Below, piece by piece: positions 15,655 through 24,485 of a DNA stretch of 40,358 nt. Position 1 is the stretch's first letter. Each line of letters begins with the position of its first letter. A program made the position numbers and the translations under genes. The notes beneath the pieces are model-generated. The model did not search any database and was not told where the DNA came from. It worked only from the letters and a program-made list of their open reading frames with translations. This DNA comes from a virus, in IMG/VR virus record IMGVR_UViG_3300008117_000223, positions 1-40,358 of that record; one strand, given 5' to 3'.

Positions 15655-17634
15655 ATGATTAAAATAGGTGATATACTAGAAGGGAAAATAAGCGTTAACG
15701 CAAGTGGTTCTGCTTATTTAGTGAGTGAGAATTTACCAAAAGATATTTACATACACAAATCTAAAACAAACAAAGCGTTACATTTAGATAAAGTTAAAAT
15801 AGAGGTAATCCCAGGACAAGGACGTTCTATAGAAGGTAAAGTAATTGAAATAGTAGAACGTTTTAGAACAGAATTTGTAGGTACAATTGAGATAAGTGAA
15901 AAGTTCGCTTTCTTTATACCAGATTCAAATAAAATAATAGTTGATTTCTTTATTCCGTTGAATAAACTTAACGGTGCTATACATGGTCAAAAAGTTGTTG
16001 CAGCGTTAACTGACTGGAAAGAAGACGCTAAAAACCCTAACGGTAAAATTGTTAGAGTTATTGGAAACTCTGGTGAACATGAAACTGAAATACATTCAAT
16101 CTTAGAAGAATATGGGTTACCATATGACTTTCCAGAAGACGTAATTGCTGAAGCAAACGCAATATCTGAAGTAATACCACAATCAGAAATTGATGAACGT
16201 AGAGATATGCGTGATGTGTTAACGTTCACAATTGACCCACATGATGCAAAAGACTTTGATGATGCGTTAAGTGTTAGATGGGTTGATGGTGTATTGGAAG
16301 TTGGTGTTCATATTGCTGACGTTTCACATTACATGAGACCAGAAACAGAATTGGATAGAGAAGCTTATGGTAGAGGGACTAGCGTTTACCTTGTGGATAG
16401 ATGTGTGCCAATGATACCAGAGAAGCTTTCTAACGGACTTTGTTCGTTAAGACCACACGAAGATAAGCTTTGTTTCTCAGCTGTGTTTAAAATCGACCAA
16501 AATGGGCGTGTGATGGAAGAATGGTTTGGTAGAACTGTAATACATTCTGACCATAGATTTACATACGAAGAAGCACAAGTTATTATCGAATCTGTTGGTA
16601 AAGATAAGTCAGAATTTGGTAGAATATTAGCTGAAGAAGCTGGATTAGGTGAAATGGATTTCAGAAAAGCTGCTGAGTTAGGACAAGCTGTATTGGTGTT
16701 AGACAAATACGCTAAGAAAATGCGTAAGGTAAGATTCACCAAAGGTTCTATTTCATTTGACAAACATGAAGTTAGATTCAAATTAGATGAAAACAACAAA
16801 CCGATTGATATTTTATTCAAGGTTGGTAAAGATTCTAACAAGTTGATTGAGGAATATATGTTATTGGCTAACAGACACGTAGCACAGTTCATAAATCAAA
16901 AAGGTTTACCAATGATAAACAGAGCGCATGATAAGCCAGATGAAACCAAATTACAAAATCTTAAAGATTTCATTCACCAATTTGGTTATGACATAAAAAT
17001 TGACACACCAGAAGAAACAACTAAAACATTGAATAAATTGTTATTGAATGTTAGAGGAACATCTGAAGAAGATATGATTACCAATCTTGTGGTTAGAACA
17101 ATGCAGAAAGCTGATTATCGCACAAAGAATATAGGTCATTATGGTTTAGGGTTCAAACATTACGGACACTTTACAAGCCCTATAAGACGTTATCCAGATG
17201 TAATCCTACATAGACTACTATCGTTGTATTTGGATGAATCTAAGAAGGGGAAACCAATGCCAAATCTAAACAAATTAGATGCTAGATGTGGTCACTTATC
17301 TGAAAGGGAAAAGAAAGCGCAGAAAGCTGAACGTGATAGTATCAAGTTCATGCAATGTGTTTATATGTCGGATAAAATAGGTAAAGTTTACAAAGGTATG
17401 ATAACTAGTGTTGCTGAATATGGGTTGTTTGTGACTATTGAAGAAAATGGTTGTGATGGTCTTGTTAAGTTGTCTGACATAATGGGGGATACTTTTGTTG
17501 CTGATGTTGAAAACTACAGAGTAAAAGGTTCAAAATCTGGCGCTTACTTACGTTTGGGAGACGAGGTTCATGTTATAATAACGTCTGTAGATATAGAGAA
17601 AAAGAACATTAATTTATCATTAATTAACTTATAA
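15655..17634 (+). CDS. rnr: Ribonuclease R (RNB/S1 3'-5' exoribonuclease)
   Basis: 659 residues. The N-terminal cold-shock-like domains are followed by the RNB catalytic core TIDPHDAKDFDDA, where D194, D200, D202 and D203 match the four metal-binding Asp. GVHIADVSHYM and FTSPIRRYPD are further RNB signatures. The S1 domain is at about 578-657 (YKGMITSVAEYGLFV). It degrades structured RNA and, with SmpB-tmRNA, non-stop mRNA. It lacks the long basic C-terminal tail of cellular RNase R. A phage SmpB is encoded at 28500. Confidence 0.95.
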   Translation: MIKIGDILEGKISVNASGSAYLVSENLPKDIYIHKSKTNKALHLDKVKIEVIPGQGRSIEGKVIEIVERFRTEFVGTIEISEKFAFFIPDSNKIIVDFFIPLNKLNGAIHGQKVVAALTDWKEDAKNPNGKIVRVIGNSGEHETEIHSILEEYGLPYDFPEDVIAEANAISEVIPQSEIDERRDMRDVLTFTIDPHDAKDFDDALSVRWVDGVLEVGVHIADVSHYMRPETELDREAYGRGTSVYLVDRCVPMIPEKLSNGLCSLRPHEDKLCFSAVFKIDQNGRVMEEWFGRTVIHSDHRFTYEEAQVIIESVGKDKSEFGRILAEEAGLGEMDFRKAAELGQAVLVLDKYAKKMRKVRFTKGSISFDKHEVRFKLDENNKPIDILFKVGKDSNKLIEEYMLLANRHVAQFINQKGLPMINRAHDKPDETKLQNLKDFIHQFGYDIKIDTPEETTKTLNKLLLNVRGTSEEDMITNLVVRTMQKADYRTKNIGHYGLGFKHYGHFTSPIRRYPDVILHRLLSLYLDESKKGKPMPNLNKLDARCGHLSEREKKAQKAERDSIKFMQCVYMSDKIGKVYKGMITSVAEYGLFVTIEENGCDGLVKLSDIMGDTFVADVENYRVKGSKSGAYLRLGDEVHVIITSVDIEKKNINLSLINL

Positions 17635-17659
17635 ACTTTATTTTTTATAAATTTATTAG

Positions 17660-17667
17660 TATATTAG
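17660..17667 (+). promoter_or_regulatory. -7 element TATATTAG (leaderless start)
   Basis: TATATTAG ends five bases before the ATG at 17673, so the transcript would begin at or next to the start codon. No clear TTG at the -33 position. Confidence 0.45.
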
Positions 17668-17672
17668 GCATT

Positions 17673-18473
17673 ATGAATGATGTAATATATATTAATAATT
17701 TTTTAGATAAATCATACAGAGTTGTTACTTCTCAAACAGATTTTTCTGTTGAAGATATCATGGATAATAAAAAAATGGTATTTTCAGATTTTAAAAAAAT
17801 ATTTTTAAAATTATTTGGCGAGTTTAATGTTGACGACCAAGAAACTTCGTTGACAATAGTTAATTCATGGTTTAGAAATAAGAAAAGAATTGTTTCTGCA
17901 AAGCTATATGATATCTTTGATGAATTAGATGATTGTCAAACAAAAAGCCAACTTTTATTGGATAAAATTAAAGATTTTTGTGATTTAAACCATAAATATG
18001 AATATCACCATGAATTCATTACAAATTTGTTTTTATCTTATTATAAAGACAAATATATAACACCAAAACTAGAAGAATACGTCAAAGGTTTAAATAATGA
18101 AATTAATAGCGTTAAGTTAATTAATGATTTCCAAGAAGAATTTATCTTAGAACACCATAAATTAATTTCATATATGAAAGAATATTTAAATGATTGGTAT
18201 TCAAAAACAATCATTGGTGATAAAGTATCCGATTTATTATCTCAATTAGTTTTAACGTTAGGTTCTAGAAATTGGGTAGTTACTTGGATTGGTCATGGGC
18301 CTTTTAGCAAAAAAAGATTATTAGAAAAATTCGTAAATGAAAACCATTATCATCATGATTTCATTTTAAAGATGTATGATAAATGGTATGAAGATGCTGT
18401 AATTGAAGCATCAGAAAAAGCCATGGGTAGAAGTTTAGGTATCTTTAGAAATGGAGCAATAAGATTAATGTAA
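17673..18473 (+). CDS. Hypothetical protein, 266 aa
   Basis: Soluble, helical, rich in aromatic residues; starts MNDVIYINNFLDKSYRVV and ends KAMGRSLGIFRNGAIRLM. A NSWFRNKKRIVSAKLYDIF segment is conserved-looking. No catalytic motif found. Its own near-leaderless promoter suggests separate control. Function unknown. Confidence 0.7.
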   Translation: MNDVIYINNFLDKSYRVVTSQTDFSVEDIMDNKKMVFSDFKKIFLKLFGEFNVDDQETSLTIVNSWFRNKKRIVSAKLYDIFDELDDCQTKSQLLLDKIKDFCDLNHKYEYHHEFITNLFLSYYKDKYITPKLEEYVKGLNNEINSVKLINDFQEEFILEHHKLISYMKEYLNDWYSKTIIGDKVSDLLSQLVLTLGSRNWVVTWIGHGPFSKKRLLEKFVNENHYHHDFILKMYDKWYEDAVIEASEKAMGRSLGIFRNGAIRLM

Positions 18474-18483
18474 ATAATAAAAT

Positions 18484-18858
18484 ATGAAAACAATATTAAG
18501 AACACTAATAATAATTTGTGTAATAACACCATTATTATCATTTGATTTATTTAACGTGAGTATTTGTAGTGCCACATGGTATGACACATCAAGACATCCT
18601 ATAGTGCATAGGCCACATTCAACAGCAGCTATAAGTAGAAACCTAATACAAAAGATGGGTTTAACTGTTGGAATAAAACATAGAAACATAAAAGGTAGTT
18701 TTTTAATGGTAACTAATGTATTTAATAATAAAGTAGACACTGTTGAAATAACAGATGTGTGCGGTTATGTAAACCATGTTGATTTGAGTAAATATTCTTT
18801 TGGTAAATTAGCAAATCATGGACAAGGAAAAATTAAAGTTGTAGTTAAAAAAATATAA
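18484..18858 (+). CDS. RlpA-like double-psi beta-barrel secreted protein
   Basis: 124 residues with an N-terminal signal peptide (MKTILRTLIIICVITPLL). The mature part has SATWYDTSRH, HSTAAISRN, a VTNVFNNK segment, VEITDVCG and HVDLSKYSFGKLANHGQG, the RlpA/expansin-like DPBB pattern with the Asp of TDxCG. RlpA proteins bind or cut denuded peptidoglycan, so a role at the cell wall during lysis or entry is plausible. Confidence 0.8.
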   Translation: MKTILRTLIIICVITPLLSFDLFNVSICSATWYDTSRHPIVHRPHSTAAISRNLIQKMGLTVGIKHRNIKGSFLMVTNVFNNKVDTVEITDVCGYVNHVDLSKYSFGKLANHGQGKIKVVVKKI

Positions 18859-18859
18859 G

Positions 18860-19225
18860 ATGAAACATTTTCTAATCGATATTGATGGAACTATATGTGA
18901 TGACATAAAGAATGAAGATTCACATTTATATATAATAGCAAAACCAATTGAAGGTGCTATTGAACAAATTAACCAATGGTATGATGAAGGTCATACCATT
19001 ACTTTTTTCACAGCGCGTGAGGAAAAAGACAGAGGTGTTACAACATATTGGTTAGACCAACATAACGTTAAGTATCATGGACTAATAATGAACAAACCTA
19101 GATGTATCAACGATGACGATGAATACGTTTGGATTGACAATAGATTGGTTAGGGGCGTTACTTATAAAGGTATCTGGGGTAATTTAAAAGAAGTTGTAAA
19201 AAAAATACTTACTTTTGGTGATTAA
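18860..19225 (+). CDS. HAD-superfamily phosphatase, 121 aa
   Basis: A compact cap-less HAD protein: DIDGTI (D7, D9), FFTAR as motif II, NKPRC before the acidic region and VWIDNRLVRG as motif IV. Such small HADs in phages often act on nucleotide or sugar phosphates. One base separates it from the RlpA-like gene. Third HAD protein in the window. Confidence 0.82.
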   Translation: MKHFLIDIDGTICDDIKNEDSHLYIIAKPIEGAIEQINQWYDEGHTITFFTAREEKDRGVTTYWLDQHNVKYHGLIMNKPRCINDDDEYVWIDNRLVRGVTYKGIWGNLKEVVKKILTFGD

Positions 19226-19240
19226 TTAAAAATTTATTTG

Positions 19241-19248
19241 TACATTTG
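19241..19248 (+). promoter_or_regulatory. -7 element TACATTTG
   Basis: TACATTTG before the gene at 19269. The nearest TTG (19215-19217) gives a 23-nt spacer, longer than the 20 nt at other sites. Confidence 0.6.
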
Positions 19249-19268
19249 TAGAAAATAAATTAAATTAT

Positions 19269-19811
19269 ATGAAATATTCTATTAGGATTAGCGGATATGG
19301 TTCAGAATTAACCATAGGTTCCGTAACAGAAGAAGAAAAAGCGATTCTTTCAAACCCAGACAAAGATTTACAAGAAATTGTTTTTGAAGATTTAGATAAT
19401 GGGACAAGTGAAATCGATGACCAGTTTCATTGTTTTGGTGCAACATCACCTTTTACTATCACCATTGAAGATGAAGACGGTAATGAATTGTACGAGATTG
19501 ATGAAGAAAACTTGTATGACTATGATACCGAAGATTTCTCATTGGTTGAAAATGAATACCCAGAGATTGATGCAACCAAAGACTTATTGATTTGTTATAG
19601 TGGTGAAAAAGGAACTTTCTTTTTAGGTTATGTTGAATTAGAAGGAGAGTTTGACATTACAAAACTAAAAATAGTTATCTCTGATGTTGAGGTTGGTGAC
19701 TTTTTCTATTTTGGCGATATTATTTCCAACGTACTTTACGATGGTGAAGAAATTGACAACTGGGGTGGTGACACAGACGGTAAATCATTTGACGTTACTA
19801 AAAATTTTTAA
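19269..19811 (+). CDS. Hypothetical acidic protein, 180 aa
   Basis: Strongly acidic and beta-rich (runs such as TITIEDEDGNELYEIDEEN). Starts MKYSIRISGYGSELTIG and ends GGDTDGKSFDVTKNF. Charge could mimic DNA, but many phage proteins of this kind are uncharacterised. Sits 3 nt before the glycosyltransferase-like gene. Confidence 0.65.
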   Translation: MKYSIRISGYGSELTIGSVTEEEKAILSNPDKDLQEIVFEDLDNGTSEIDDQFHCFGATSPFTITIEDEDGNELYEIDEENLYDYDTEDFSLVENEYPEIDATKDLLICYSGEKGTFFLGYVELEGEFDITKLKIVISDVEVGDFFYFGDIISNVLYDGEEIDNWGGDTDGKSFDVTKNF

Positions 19812-19814
19812 TTT

Positions 19815-21071
19815 ATGAATTTATTAGACAAATTTAAAAACACATTTTTGTATTGTGATAAATACAAAACACATTCAGAAGCAGTAATAATTGCTTGTTA
19901 TTTTAACCCACAAGGTAACCCTTATAGGTTAATAGCATTCAATAAATGGTATGAGTCTATAAAACACTTAAATCATAGAGTAGTTGAGTGTGTTATTGGT
20001 GACGCTAAACCAGAATTACCAGAGAACAAATACATCTCTAGGATACATACATCTAATTTGTTATGGCACAAAGAAGCTTTATTAAATAAGATTATTTCAG
20101 AGCTGCCTAATAAATTCAAATATGTATTTTGGTTAGATACTGACGTATTGTTCACCAACAAAAATTGGTTAGTTGAAAGTGTTGAATCGTTGCAAACGAA
20201 CAAAATCTTACAACCATTTGAATATTGTGTTCACTTGGAAAAAGATTTATACCAACCTACATTTAATGTTGAACGTGAAAAAGAATTTGTTAGTAATCCA
20301 ATTACTAGACATCCTAAGATGTGGAGAAGTTTCTGTGCGAACCACAATACATCTAAATATATTTCATGTGATACTAACTATGACAAACATGGTCACGTTG
20401 GTTTTGCTTGGGGCGCTAGACGTGATGTGTTAGATGAAATGCCATTATATGATAAAGCGCTTATTGGTGGTGCTGACCATATCATGGCACATGCAGCTGC
20501 TGGACAAATTGGTCATCAATGTATAACAAAAGCTTTCACTGATGACATAGAAGCAATAAATGATTGGTCCGCATTGTTTTACAATCTAATCAACGGTAAG
20601 ATTGGTTATGTTAAAGGTGAGTTGTATCATATTTGGCATGGTGATTTGGGTAAACGTCAATACTTAAAACGTATTCAAGATTTTACATCAAAAGCTAAAA
20701 ATATTACTGAACGTGATGAAAATGGATTGTTCATAACAAAGAATGGTGATGATGAATATGTAAAACAATATTTCAATCATCGTGAAGATACAACTGAAGA
20801 CCTATTAAACAATGATGAAAGTAAAATTAAAATAAGAGAAGAAGTTCGCAAAAACCAAGCTCGCAACATTTTAAGACAACAATACCCAGATGCTGATAAT
20901 TCATTTATTGAATCTATGGTAATTGGATATCTTAGCGACTCAACAGTAATTGGAACTGCTGCTGGTGGTAATGTGTTTGGGGCTGTTATTGGTGATATGT
21001 TGAATGACGACACTGATAAATACAGTGGCGGTGATTTAAGCGAACATAACGATGAAGAAAATTTTTCATAA
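19815..21071 (+). CDS. Glycosyltransferase-like protein
   Basis: 418 residues. EAVIIACYFNPQGNPYR and YVFWLDTDVLFT, with a DTD motif for metal and nucleotide-sugar binding, look like a GT-A glycosyltransferase; GGADHIMAHAAAG and YHIWHGDLGKRQY would hold the C-terminal catalytic residues. The last 100 residues form a separate Gly-rich tail (GTAAGGNVFGAVIGD). It may glucosylate phage DNA, capsid or host surface; the target is unknown. Coupled to the next gene (TAATG). Confidence 0.72.
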   Translation: MNLLDKFKNTFLYCDKYKTHSEAVIIACYFNPQGNPYRLIAFNKWYESIKHLNHRVVECVIGDAKPELPENKYISRIHTSNLLWHKEALLNKIISELPNKFKYVFWLDTDVLFTNKNWLVESVESLQTNKILQPFEYCVHLEKDLYQPTFNVEREKEFVSNPITRHPKMWRSFCANHNTSKYISCDTNYDKHGHVGFAWGARRDVLDEMPLYDKALIGGADHIMAHAAAGQIGHQCITKAFTDDIEAINDWSALFYNLINGKIGYVKGELYHIWHGDLGKRQYLKRIQDFTSKAKNITERDENGLFITKNGDDEYVKQYFNHREDTTEDLLNNDESKIKIREEVRKNQARNILRQQYPDADNSFIESMVIGYLSDSTVIGTAAGGNVFGAVIGDMLNDDTDKYSGGDLSEHNDEENFS

Positions 21072-21757
21072 TGAATATAACATTTATAAGTGATACACAT
21101 AATCAACATAATCTTATCCCCATGGACTATTTGTCTGGTGGGGATATTATTATTCATTCTGGTGATATGACATCTAGAGGTCATGAATATGAAGTTACAG
21201 CCTTTTTAAATTGGTATAGTCAATTACCATATACACATAAAATACTGATAGCTGGTAATCACGATTTCTTTTTTGAAAGACCCGATAAAAAGATGGTAAC
21301 CAAACTATTATCAAAATATCCAAACATTACTTATCTTAACGATAGTGGTGTTGAGATAGAAGGTATAAAGATTTGGGGTAGTCCAGTACAACCTTATTTT
21401 GGTGGTTGGGCGTTCAATAGAATTGGTGAGGATATAAAGAAACATTGGGATTTGATACCTAAAGATACTAACATCATTGTAACACATGGACCAATTTTTG
21501 GTTATTTGGATATAACATTGGAAGGTGACAGAACTGGATGTGAATATCTAAGAGAAATGTTACCGACATTTACTGACTTAAAAATACATGTGTGTGGTCA
21601 TATACATGAGTCTTATGGTTACCATGAATTTGTTGATGGTACATTATTTCTTAACGCTAGTGTATTAAACAGACGTTATGTGATGCAGAATAGACCAATA
21701 TTTTTAGAATATGGAAATAATTCTTCATTAGAATTAGGTTATATCAAAAAAAAATAA
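21071..21757 (+). CDS. Calcineurin-like metallophosphoesterase, 228 aa
   Basis: Complete metal site: SDTHNQH (residues 7-13), HSGDMTSRG, AGNHDFFF, THGPIFG and CGHIHESYG. The order and spacing fit UPF0046/MPPED-like small phosphoesterases. Likely a phosphodiesterase on cyclic or small nucleotides; a role against cyclic-nucleotide defence signalling is possible but not shown. Confidence 0.85.
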   Translation: MNITFISDTHNQHNLIPMDYLSGGDIIIHSGDMTSRGHEYEVTAFLNWYSQLPYTHKILIAGNHDFFFERPDKKMVTKLLSKYPNITYLNDSGVEIEGIKIWGSPVQPYFGGWAFNRIGEDIKKHWDLIPKDTNIIVTHGPIFGYLDITLEGDRTGCEYLREMLPTFTDLKIHVCGHIHESYGYHEFVDGTLFLNASVLNRRYVMQNRPIFLEYGNNSSLELGYIKKK

Positions 21758-21765
21758 TACATTTG
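21758..21765 (+). promoter_or_regulatory. -7 element TACATTTG (leaderless start)
   Basis: Ends four bases before the ATG at 21770. The -33 region has TTA rather than TTG. The transcript would be leaderless. Confidence 0.5.
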
Positions 21766-21769
21766 CAAT

Positions 21770-22237
21770 ATGAAATACACAGTTAGAACAATTTTAGAGG
21801 TTTTAAAAGATTTAGAACTAATAGACCCAGCACATATGAGTATGGTTTCTGATGGTAGAGGTGAGTTTCCTAATTCATATAAACTAACAGATAAAGGTGT
21901 TGAAAAATTAGAAGAAAGAATAGAAAACATTTTAAAAGAAAAAAACATGAAGAGAAAACAATACATTGGTATTCCTAGTGTTGTGTTGTTAAATTCAGAA
22001 GGTGATATTTTAAAAGCTTTCAGAACTGAGCAAGGTTTTGTTATTTTAGATGAACACCGAGAAACAATAGCCACGTTGGATAAAGATGAAATTTATAATT
22101 TTACTAGAGGACTTTTAGAATTGACTGATTCTAAAGGGAAAGTTTTTAATTATATGGAATTTCCTGGTTCTATGAAACCAGATTTGAAAATGTTGGATGA
22201 ATTCATAGGTGTCGATACGACTGGTTTAACTTATTAA
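21770..22237 (+). CDS. Hypothetical protein, 155 aa
   Basis: The first 60 residues (TVRTILEVLKDLELIDP, YKLTDKGVEKLEERI) look like a winged-helix unit; the rest (GIPSVVLLNSEGDILKAF) is beta-rich. Could be a transcriptional regulator. No family recognised. Confidence 0.6.
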   Translation: MKYTVRTILEVLKDLELIDPAHMSMVSDGRGEFPNSYKLTDKGVEKLEERIENILKEKNMKRKQYIGIPSVVLLNSEGDILKAFRTEQGFVILDEHRETIATLDKDEIYNFTRGLLELTDSKGKVFNYMEFPGSMKPDLKMLDEFIGVDTTGLTY

Positions 22238-22246
22238 AATAAAAAT

Positions 22247-22597
22247 ATGAAACAAAGAAGAAAAGCAATTGAAGGAAAATTGATTGGTGAAAGCAAGACT
22301 TCGCCTGGGTATTTTAAATACCAATTCACTATCTTAGAAGTAGATGGTACTACACATGAAGTGCCAGCGTATGGTAAAGATATGGAAGATGCGTTAGAAC
22401 GCCTTGTGTGGGTAGAGAGAACTGAAAAGAAACCATATAATATTATGGTTATATCAGCGTTATTAACTATAATAGTTGTCCCATCAATAATCGCAGCAAT
22501 GACTAGTAATCCAATTTGGGTGTTGGGTGCGTTAGGTTTGGCGACACTTTATGGTATTGTTATGGTAAGAGTTGATAAATATTTTAATAAGAAGTAA
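22247..22597 (+). CDS. Membrane protein with two transmembrane helices, 116 aa
   Basis: Soluble beta-type N-half (KLIGESKTSPGYFKYQFTI) followed by two hydrophobic helices at about residues 66-105 and a basic tail RVDKYFNKK. Starts a run of three small membrane-protein genes. Function unknown. Confidence 0.65.
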   Translation: MKQRRKAIEGKLIGESKTSPGYFKYQFTILEVDGTTHEVPAYGKDMEDALERLVWVERTEKKPYNIMVISALLTIIVVPSIIAAMTSNPIWVLGALGLATLYGIVMVRVDKYFNKK

Positions 22598-22598
22598 A

Positions 22599-22808
22599 AT
22601 GTTTGATAATACATTTGGTGGATTAGCTACTGCTTTTTTTATAGGATTAGTATCCTTTGGTTTGTTGCTTATGGTAGGATTATATTCATTGATTGATTAT
22701 GTGTTTGTTGATGATGTGTTCGAAGTATCAACACCAATAAAACCAGAAATAAAATTGGTAACGGACGGAAAGACCGTTGATACCGTTTACATTTATAGAT
22801 TTGATTAA
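22599..22808 (+). CDS. Small membrane protein, 69 aa
   Basis: I use the ATG at 22599 instead of a TTG at 22572. One membrane helix (GLVSFGLLLMVGLYSL) and an exposed tail KPEIKLVTDGKTVDTVYIY, a tail pattern common in small Bacteroidota proteins. Function unknown. Confidence 0.6.
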   Translation: MFDNTFGGLATAFFIGLVSFGLLLMVGLYSLIDYVFVDDVFEVSTPIKPEIKLVTDGKTVDTVYIYRFD

Positions 22809-22809
22809 T

Positions 22810-22998
22810 ATGAATAAGAATAAAATAAACATGTGGATTTATGGATTGGCTATGGTAGCTGGTTTATTCAACGCCTATTTTTCATATAGAGACAACAATC
22901 TAGAGGCTACTTTAGCTTGGTTACTTTCTTCTGGAATGGCAGCTGGTGCTTTAGGTGCACATATGGAAATTAAAAAATTAAAAGAAGATGACAAGTAG
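22810..22998 (+). CDS. Small membrane protein, 62 aa
   Basis: ATG at 22810 preferred over a start inside the previous gene. Two hydrophobic helices (IYGLAMVAGLFNAYF and WLLSSGMAAGALGAHM) and a charged tail. Its 3' end overlaps the SRDF stub by 11 nt, so the original neighbour gene began here. Confidence 0.6.
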   Translation: MNKNKINMWIYGLAMVAGLFNAYFSYRDNNLEATLAWLLSSGMAAGALGAHMEIKKLKEDDK

Positions 22999-23023
22999 AG
23001 ATTTTGCATTCTGGTTAAATTAA
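22988..23023 (+). pseudogene. N-terminal stub of the SRDF-type gene before a GIY-YIG endonuclease
   Basis: Eleven codons, MTSRDFAFWLN, then TAA. They match the start of the complete gene at 23887 (MGSRDFAYWLMGYFE) up to WL. The start overlaps the upstream gene as a normal operon gene would. About three quarters of the aligned bases agree, so stub and complete copy are diverged alleles. Confidence 0.7.
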
Positions 23024-23058
23024 AATTGTGACATCTATTGACTTTTAGTATATGTTGT

Positions 23059-23070
23059 TTATATTTATTT
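23059..23070 (+). promoter_or_regulatory. ATATTTAT-type element before homing endonuclease gene
   Basis: TTATATTTATTT directly before the chosen ATG at 23073. Shortest example of the class and closest to its start codon. Confidence 0.4.
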
Positions 23071-23072
23071 AT

Positions 23073-23870
23073 ATGAAAACAATATATATTTACAAATTAA
23101 TAGACCCTATAACTAATAATGTTCGTTATGTTGGTAAAACAAATAATTTAGTTAGACGTTTTAGTGCACATTTAAAACGCAGTAAAACAAATAAATATCA
23201 TTCAGCTAGATGGATTAATTCTTTACTTAATAAAGATTTAAAACCAATATTAGAAATTATCGAAGTTTGTGATGAAACAAACTGGGAAGAACGTGAAATT
23301 TTTTGGATTGATTATTATCGTGAAAGATATGATTTAACTAATATTTTAGACGGTGGTGGTAATTCTGCAACTTATGGTAGGTTAGGAAAACCATGGTCTG
23401 ATGAACAAAGAATAAATAATAGAAAAGCCAGATTAGGTGTACCAGTTAACCATACTGAAGAAGGTAAGAAAAATAGAGCTAATGGTATTAGAAAATATCA
23501 TAATGAAAATAAAAAGAAAGTTTTTCAATATAGTTTAGATGGTGAATATATTAAAGAATGGGGTTCAGCTGTTGAAGCTGGGGAAGAATTAAATATTATA
23601 CATAGTAACATAACTAAAACATGTAAAGGTTTAAGAAAACAAGCTGGTGGTTTTATTTGGTCTTTTGAACTTAAAAAGCAATCAAAATATGAAAAGAAAA
23701 AACAAAAAACTAAATATATTTTACAGATTGATGTTAACTCTAATATAATTAATGAGTTTGAAAGTATTAGTAAAGCTTCATTGATTACTAATATTAGTAG
23801 AACAGCAATTATTAATTGTTTATCTGGTAAAACTAAAAGTAGTGGTGGATTTAAATGGGAATATAAATAA
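23073..23870 (+). CDS. GIY-YIG homing endonuclease with two C-terminal NUMOD1-type modules
   Basis: 265 residues from the ATG at 23073; the ATG at 23052 lies within the promoter-like element. GIY-YIG core: TIYIYKL, VRYVGKTNNLVRR with the catalytic Arg, and WEEREIFWIDYY with the Glu. Residues about 150-200 and 215-265 are two similar repeats (FQYSLDGEYIKEWGSAVEA / LQIDVNSNIINEFESISKA), the NUMOD1 helix-turn-helix pattern. Lies between the SRDF stub and the complete SRDF gene. Confidence 0.92.
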   Translation: MKTIYIYKLIDPITNNVRYVGKTNNLVRRFSAHLKRSKTNKYHSARWINSLLNKDLKPILEIIEVCDETNWEEREIFWIDYYRERYDLTNILDGGGNSATYGRLGKPWSDEQRINNRKARLGVPVNHTEEGKKNRANGIRKYHNENKKKVFQYSLDGEYIKEWGSAVEAGEELNIIHSNITKTCKGLRKQAGGFIWSFELKKQSKYEKKKQKTKYILQIDVNSNIINEFESISKASLITNISRTAIINCLSGKTKSSGGFKWEYK

Positions 23871-23886
23871 TAAAAAAAAAAATAAA

Positions 23887-24114
23887 ATGGGAAGTAGAGA
23901 TTTTGCGTATTGGCTAATGGGGTATTTTGAAGTTTCAGACCCTAAAGAGATTGGTCCTAAAGAGACTGAAATGATAAAAAAACATTTAGCGCTAGTGTTT
24001 AAACATGAGATTGACCCAAGTATGGGTGATGATAAACATCAGCAATTACTAAATGAAATTCACACACCTAGTAACTTAAATAGAAACGAAGGTGATGTAG
24101 TTTATCGTTGTTAA
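23887..24114 (+). CDS. SRDF-type phage protein, complete copy, 75 aa
   Basis: Start set at the ATG at 23887 after an A-rich leader. The product MGSRDFAYWLMGYFEV continues with MIKKHLALVFKHEIDPSMG, a pattern I know from small conserved phage proteins of unknown function. It would be the replacement copy for the stub at 22988. Confidence 0.72.
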   Translation: MGSRDFAYWLMGYFEVSDPKEIGPKETEMIKKHLALVFKHEIDPSMGDDKHQQLLNEIHTPSNLNRNEGDVVYRC

Positions 24115-24115
24115 T

Positions 24116-24310
24116 ATGGAAAAAGTTGAAGTAATTGGGGGTAATGGTAAGATATTCACCCCCTCTATCTTTTTAGATAGATTAGATACTGCGATTAAAA
24201 AAGGTGATTGGGTTGTTTACTATGATGTTTTATATAAGTTTGATGACTCTTTCTTTTTGAGCAGACCAATAGTTGATTATAAACAATTAATAAAAGTTAA
24301 ATATGAGTGA
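24116..24310 (+). CDS. Hypothetical protein, 64 aa
   Basis: One base after the SRDF gene. Product starts MEKVEVIGGNGKIF. The DNA holds two successive perfect hairpins inside the coding region: GGGGGT (24137-24142) with ACCCCC (24158-24163), then CTATCT (24165-24170) with AGATAG (24175-24180). These might slow translation or act as a processing site. Function unknown. Confidence 0.6.
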   Translation: MEKVEVIGGNGKIFTPSIFLDRLDTAIKKGDWVVYYDVLYKFDDSFFLSRPIVDYKQLIKVKYE

Positions 24311-24485
24311 ATTTATTGTACATAATGATAGTGAATGTTCAGATGGACCTAAATCTGGCGCTATCAAATTAAAAGAATTTATTGTACGTTGGGAGTACAA
24401 TGGTGATGGAAAGATATTAGTATCATTGAATAACGAAAATGATAAATTAATACAAAGTATAGAACACGTAAAATCTAAAATATAA
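24303..24485 (+). CDS. Hypothetical protein, 60 aa
   Basis: Overlaps both neighbours (8 nt before, TAATG after). Starts MSEFIVHNDSECSDG; soluble, charged, no motif. Operon partner of the AAA+ gene. Confidence 0.55.
   Translation: MSEFIVHNDSECSDGPKSGAIKLKEFIVRWEYNGDGKILVSLNNENDKLIQSIEHVKSKI

Noticed and set aside
19399-19590. Possible overlapping gene inside the acidic protein gene
   Set aside because: Shifted-frame shadow without a leader or domain features.
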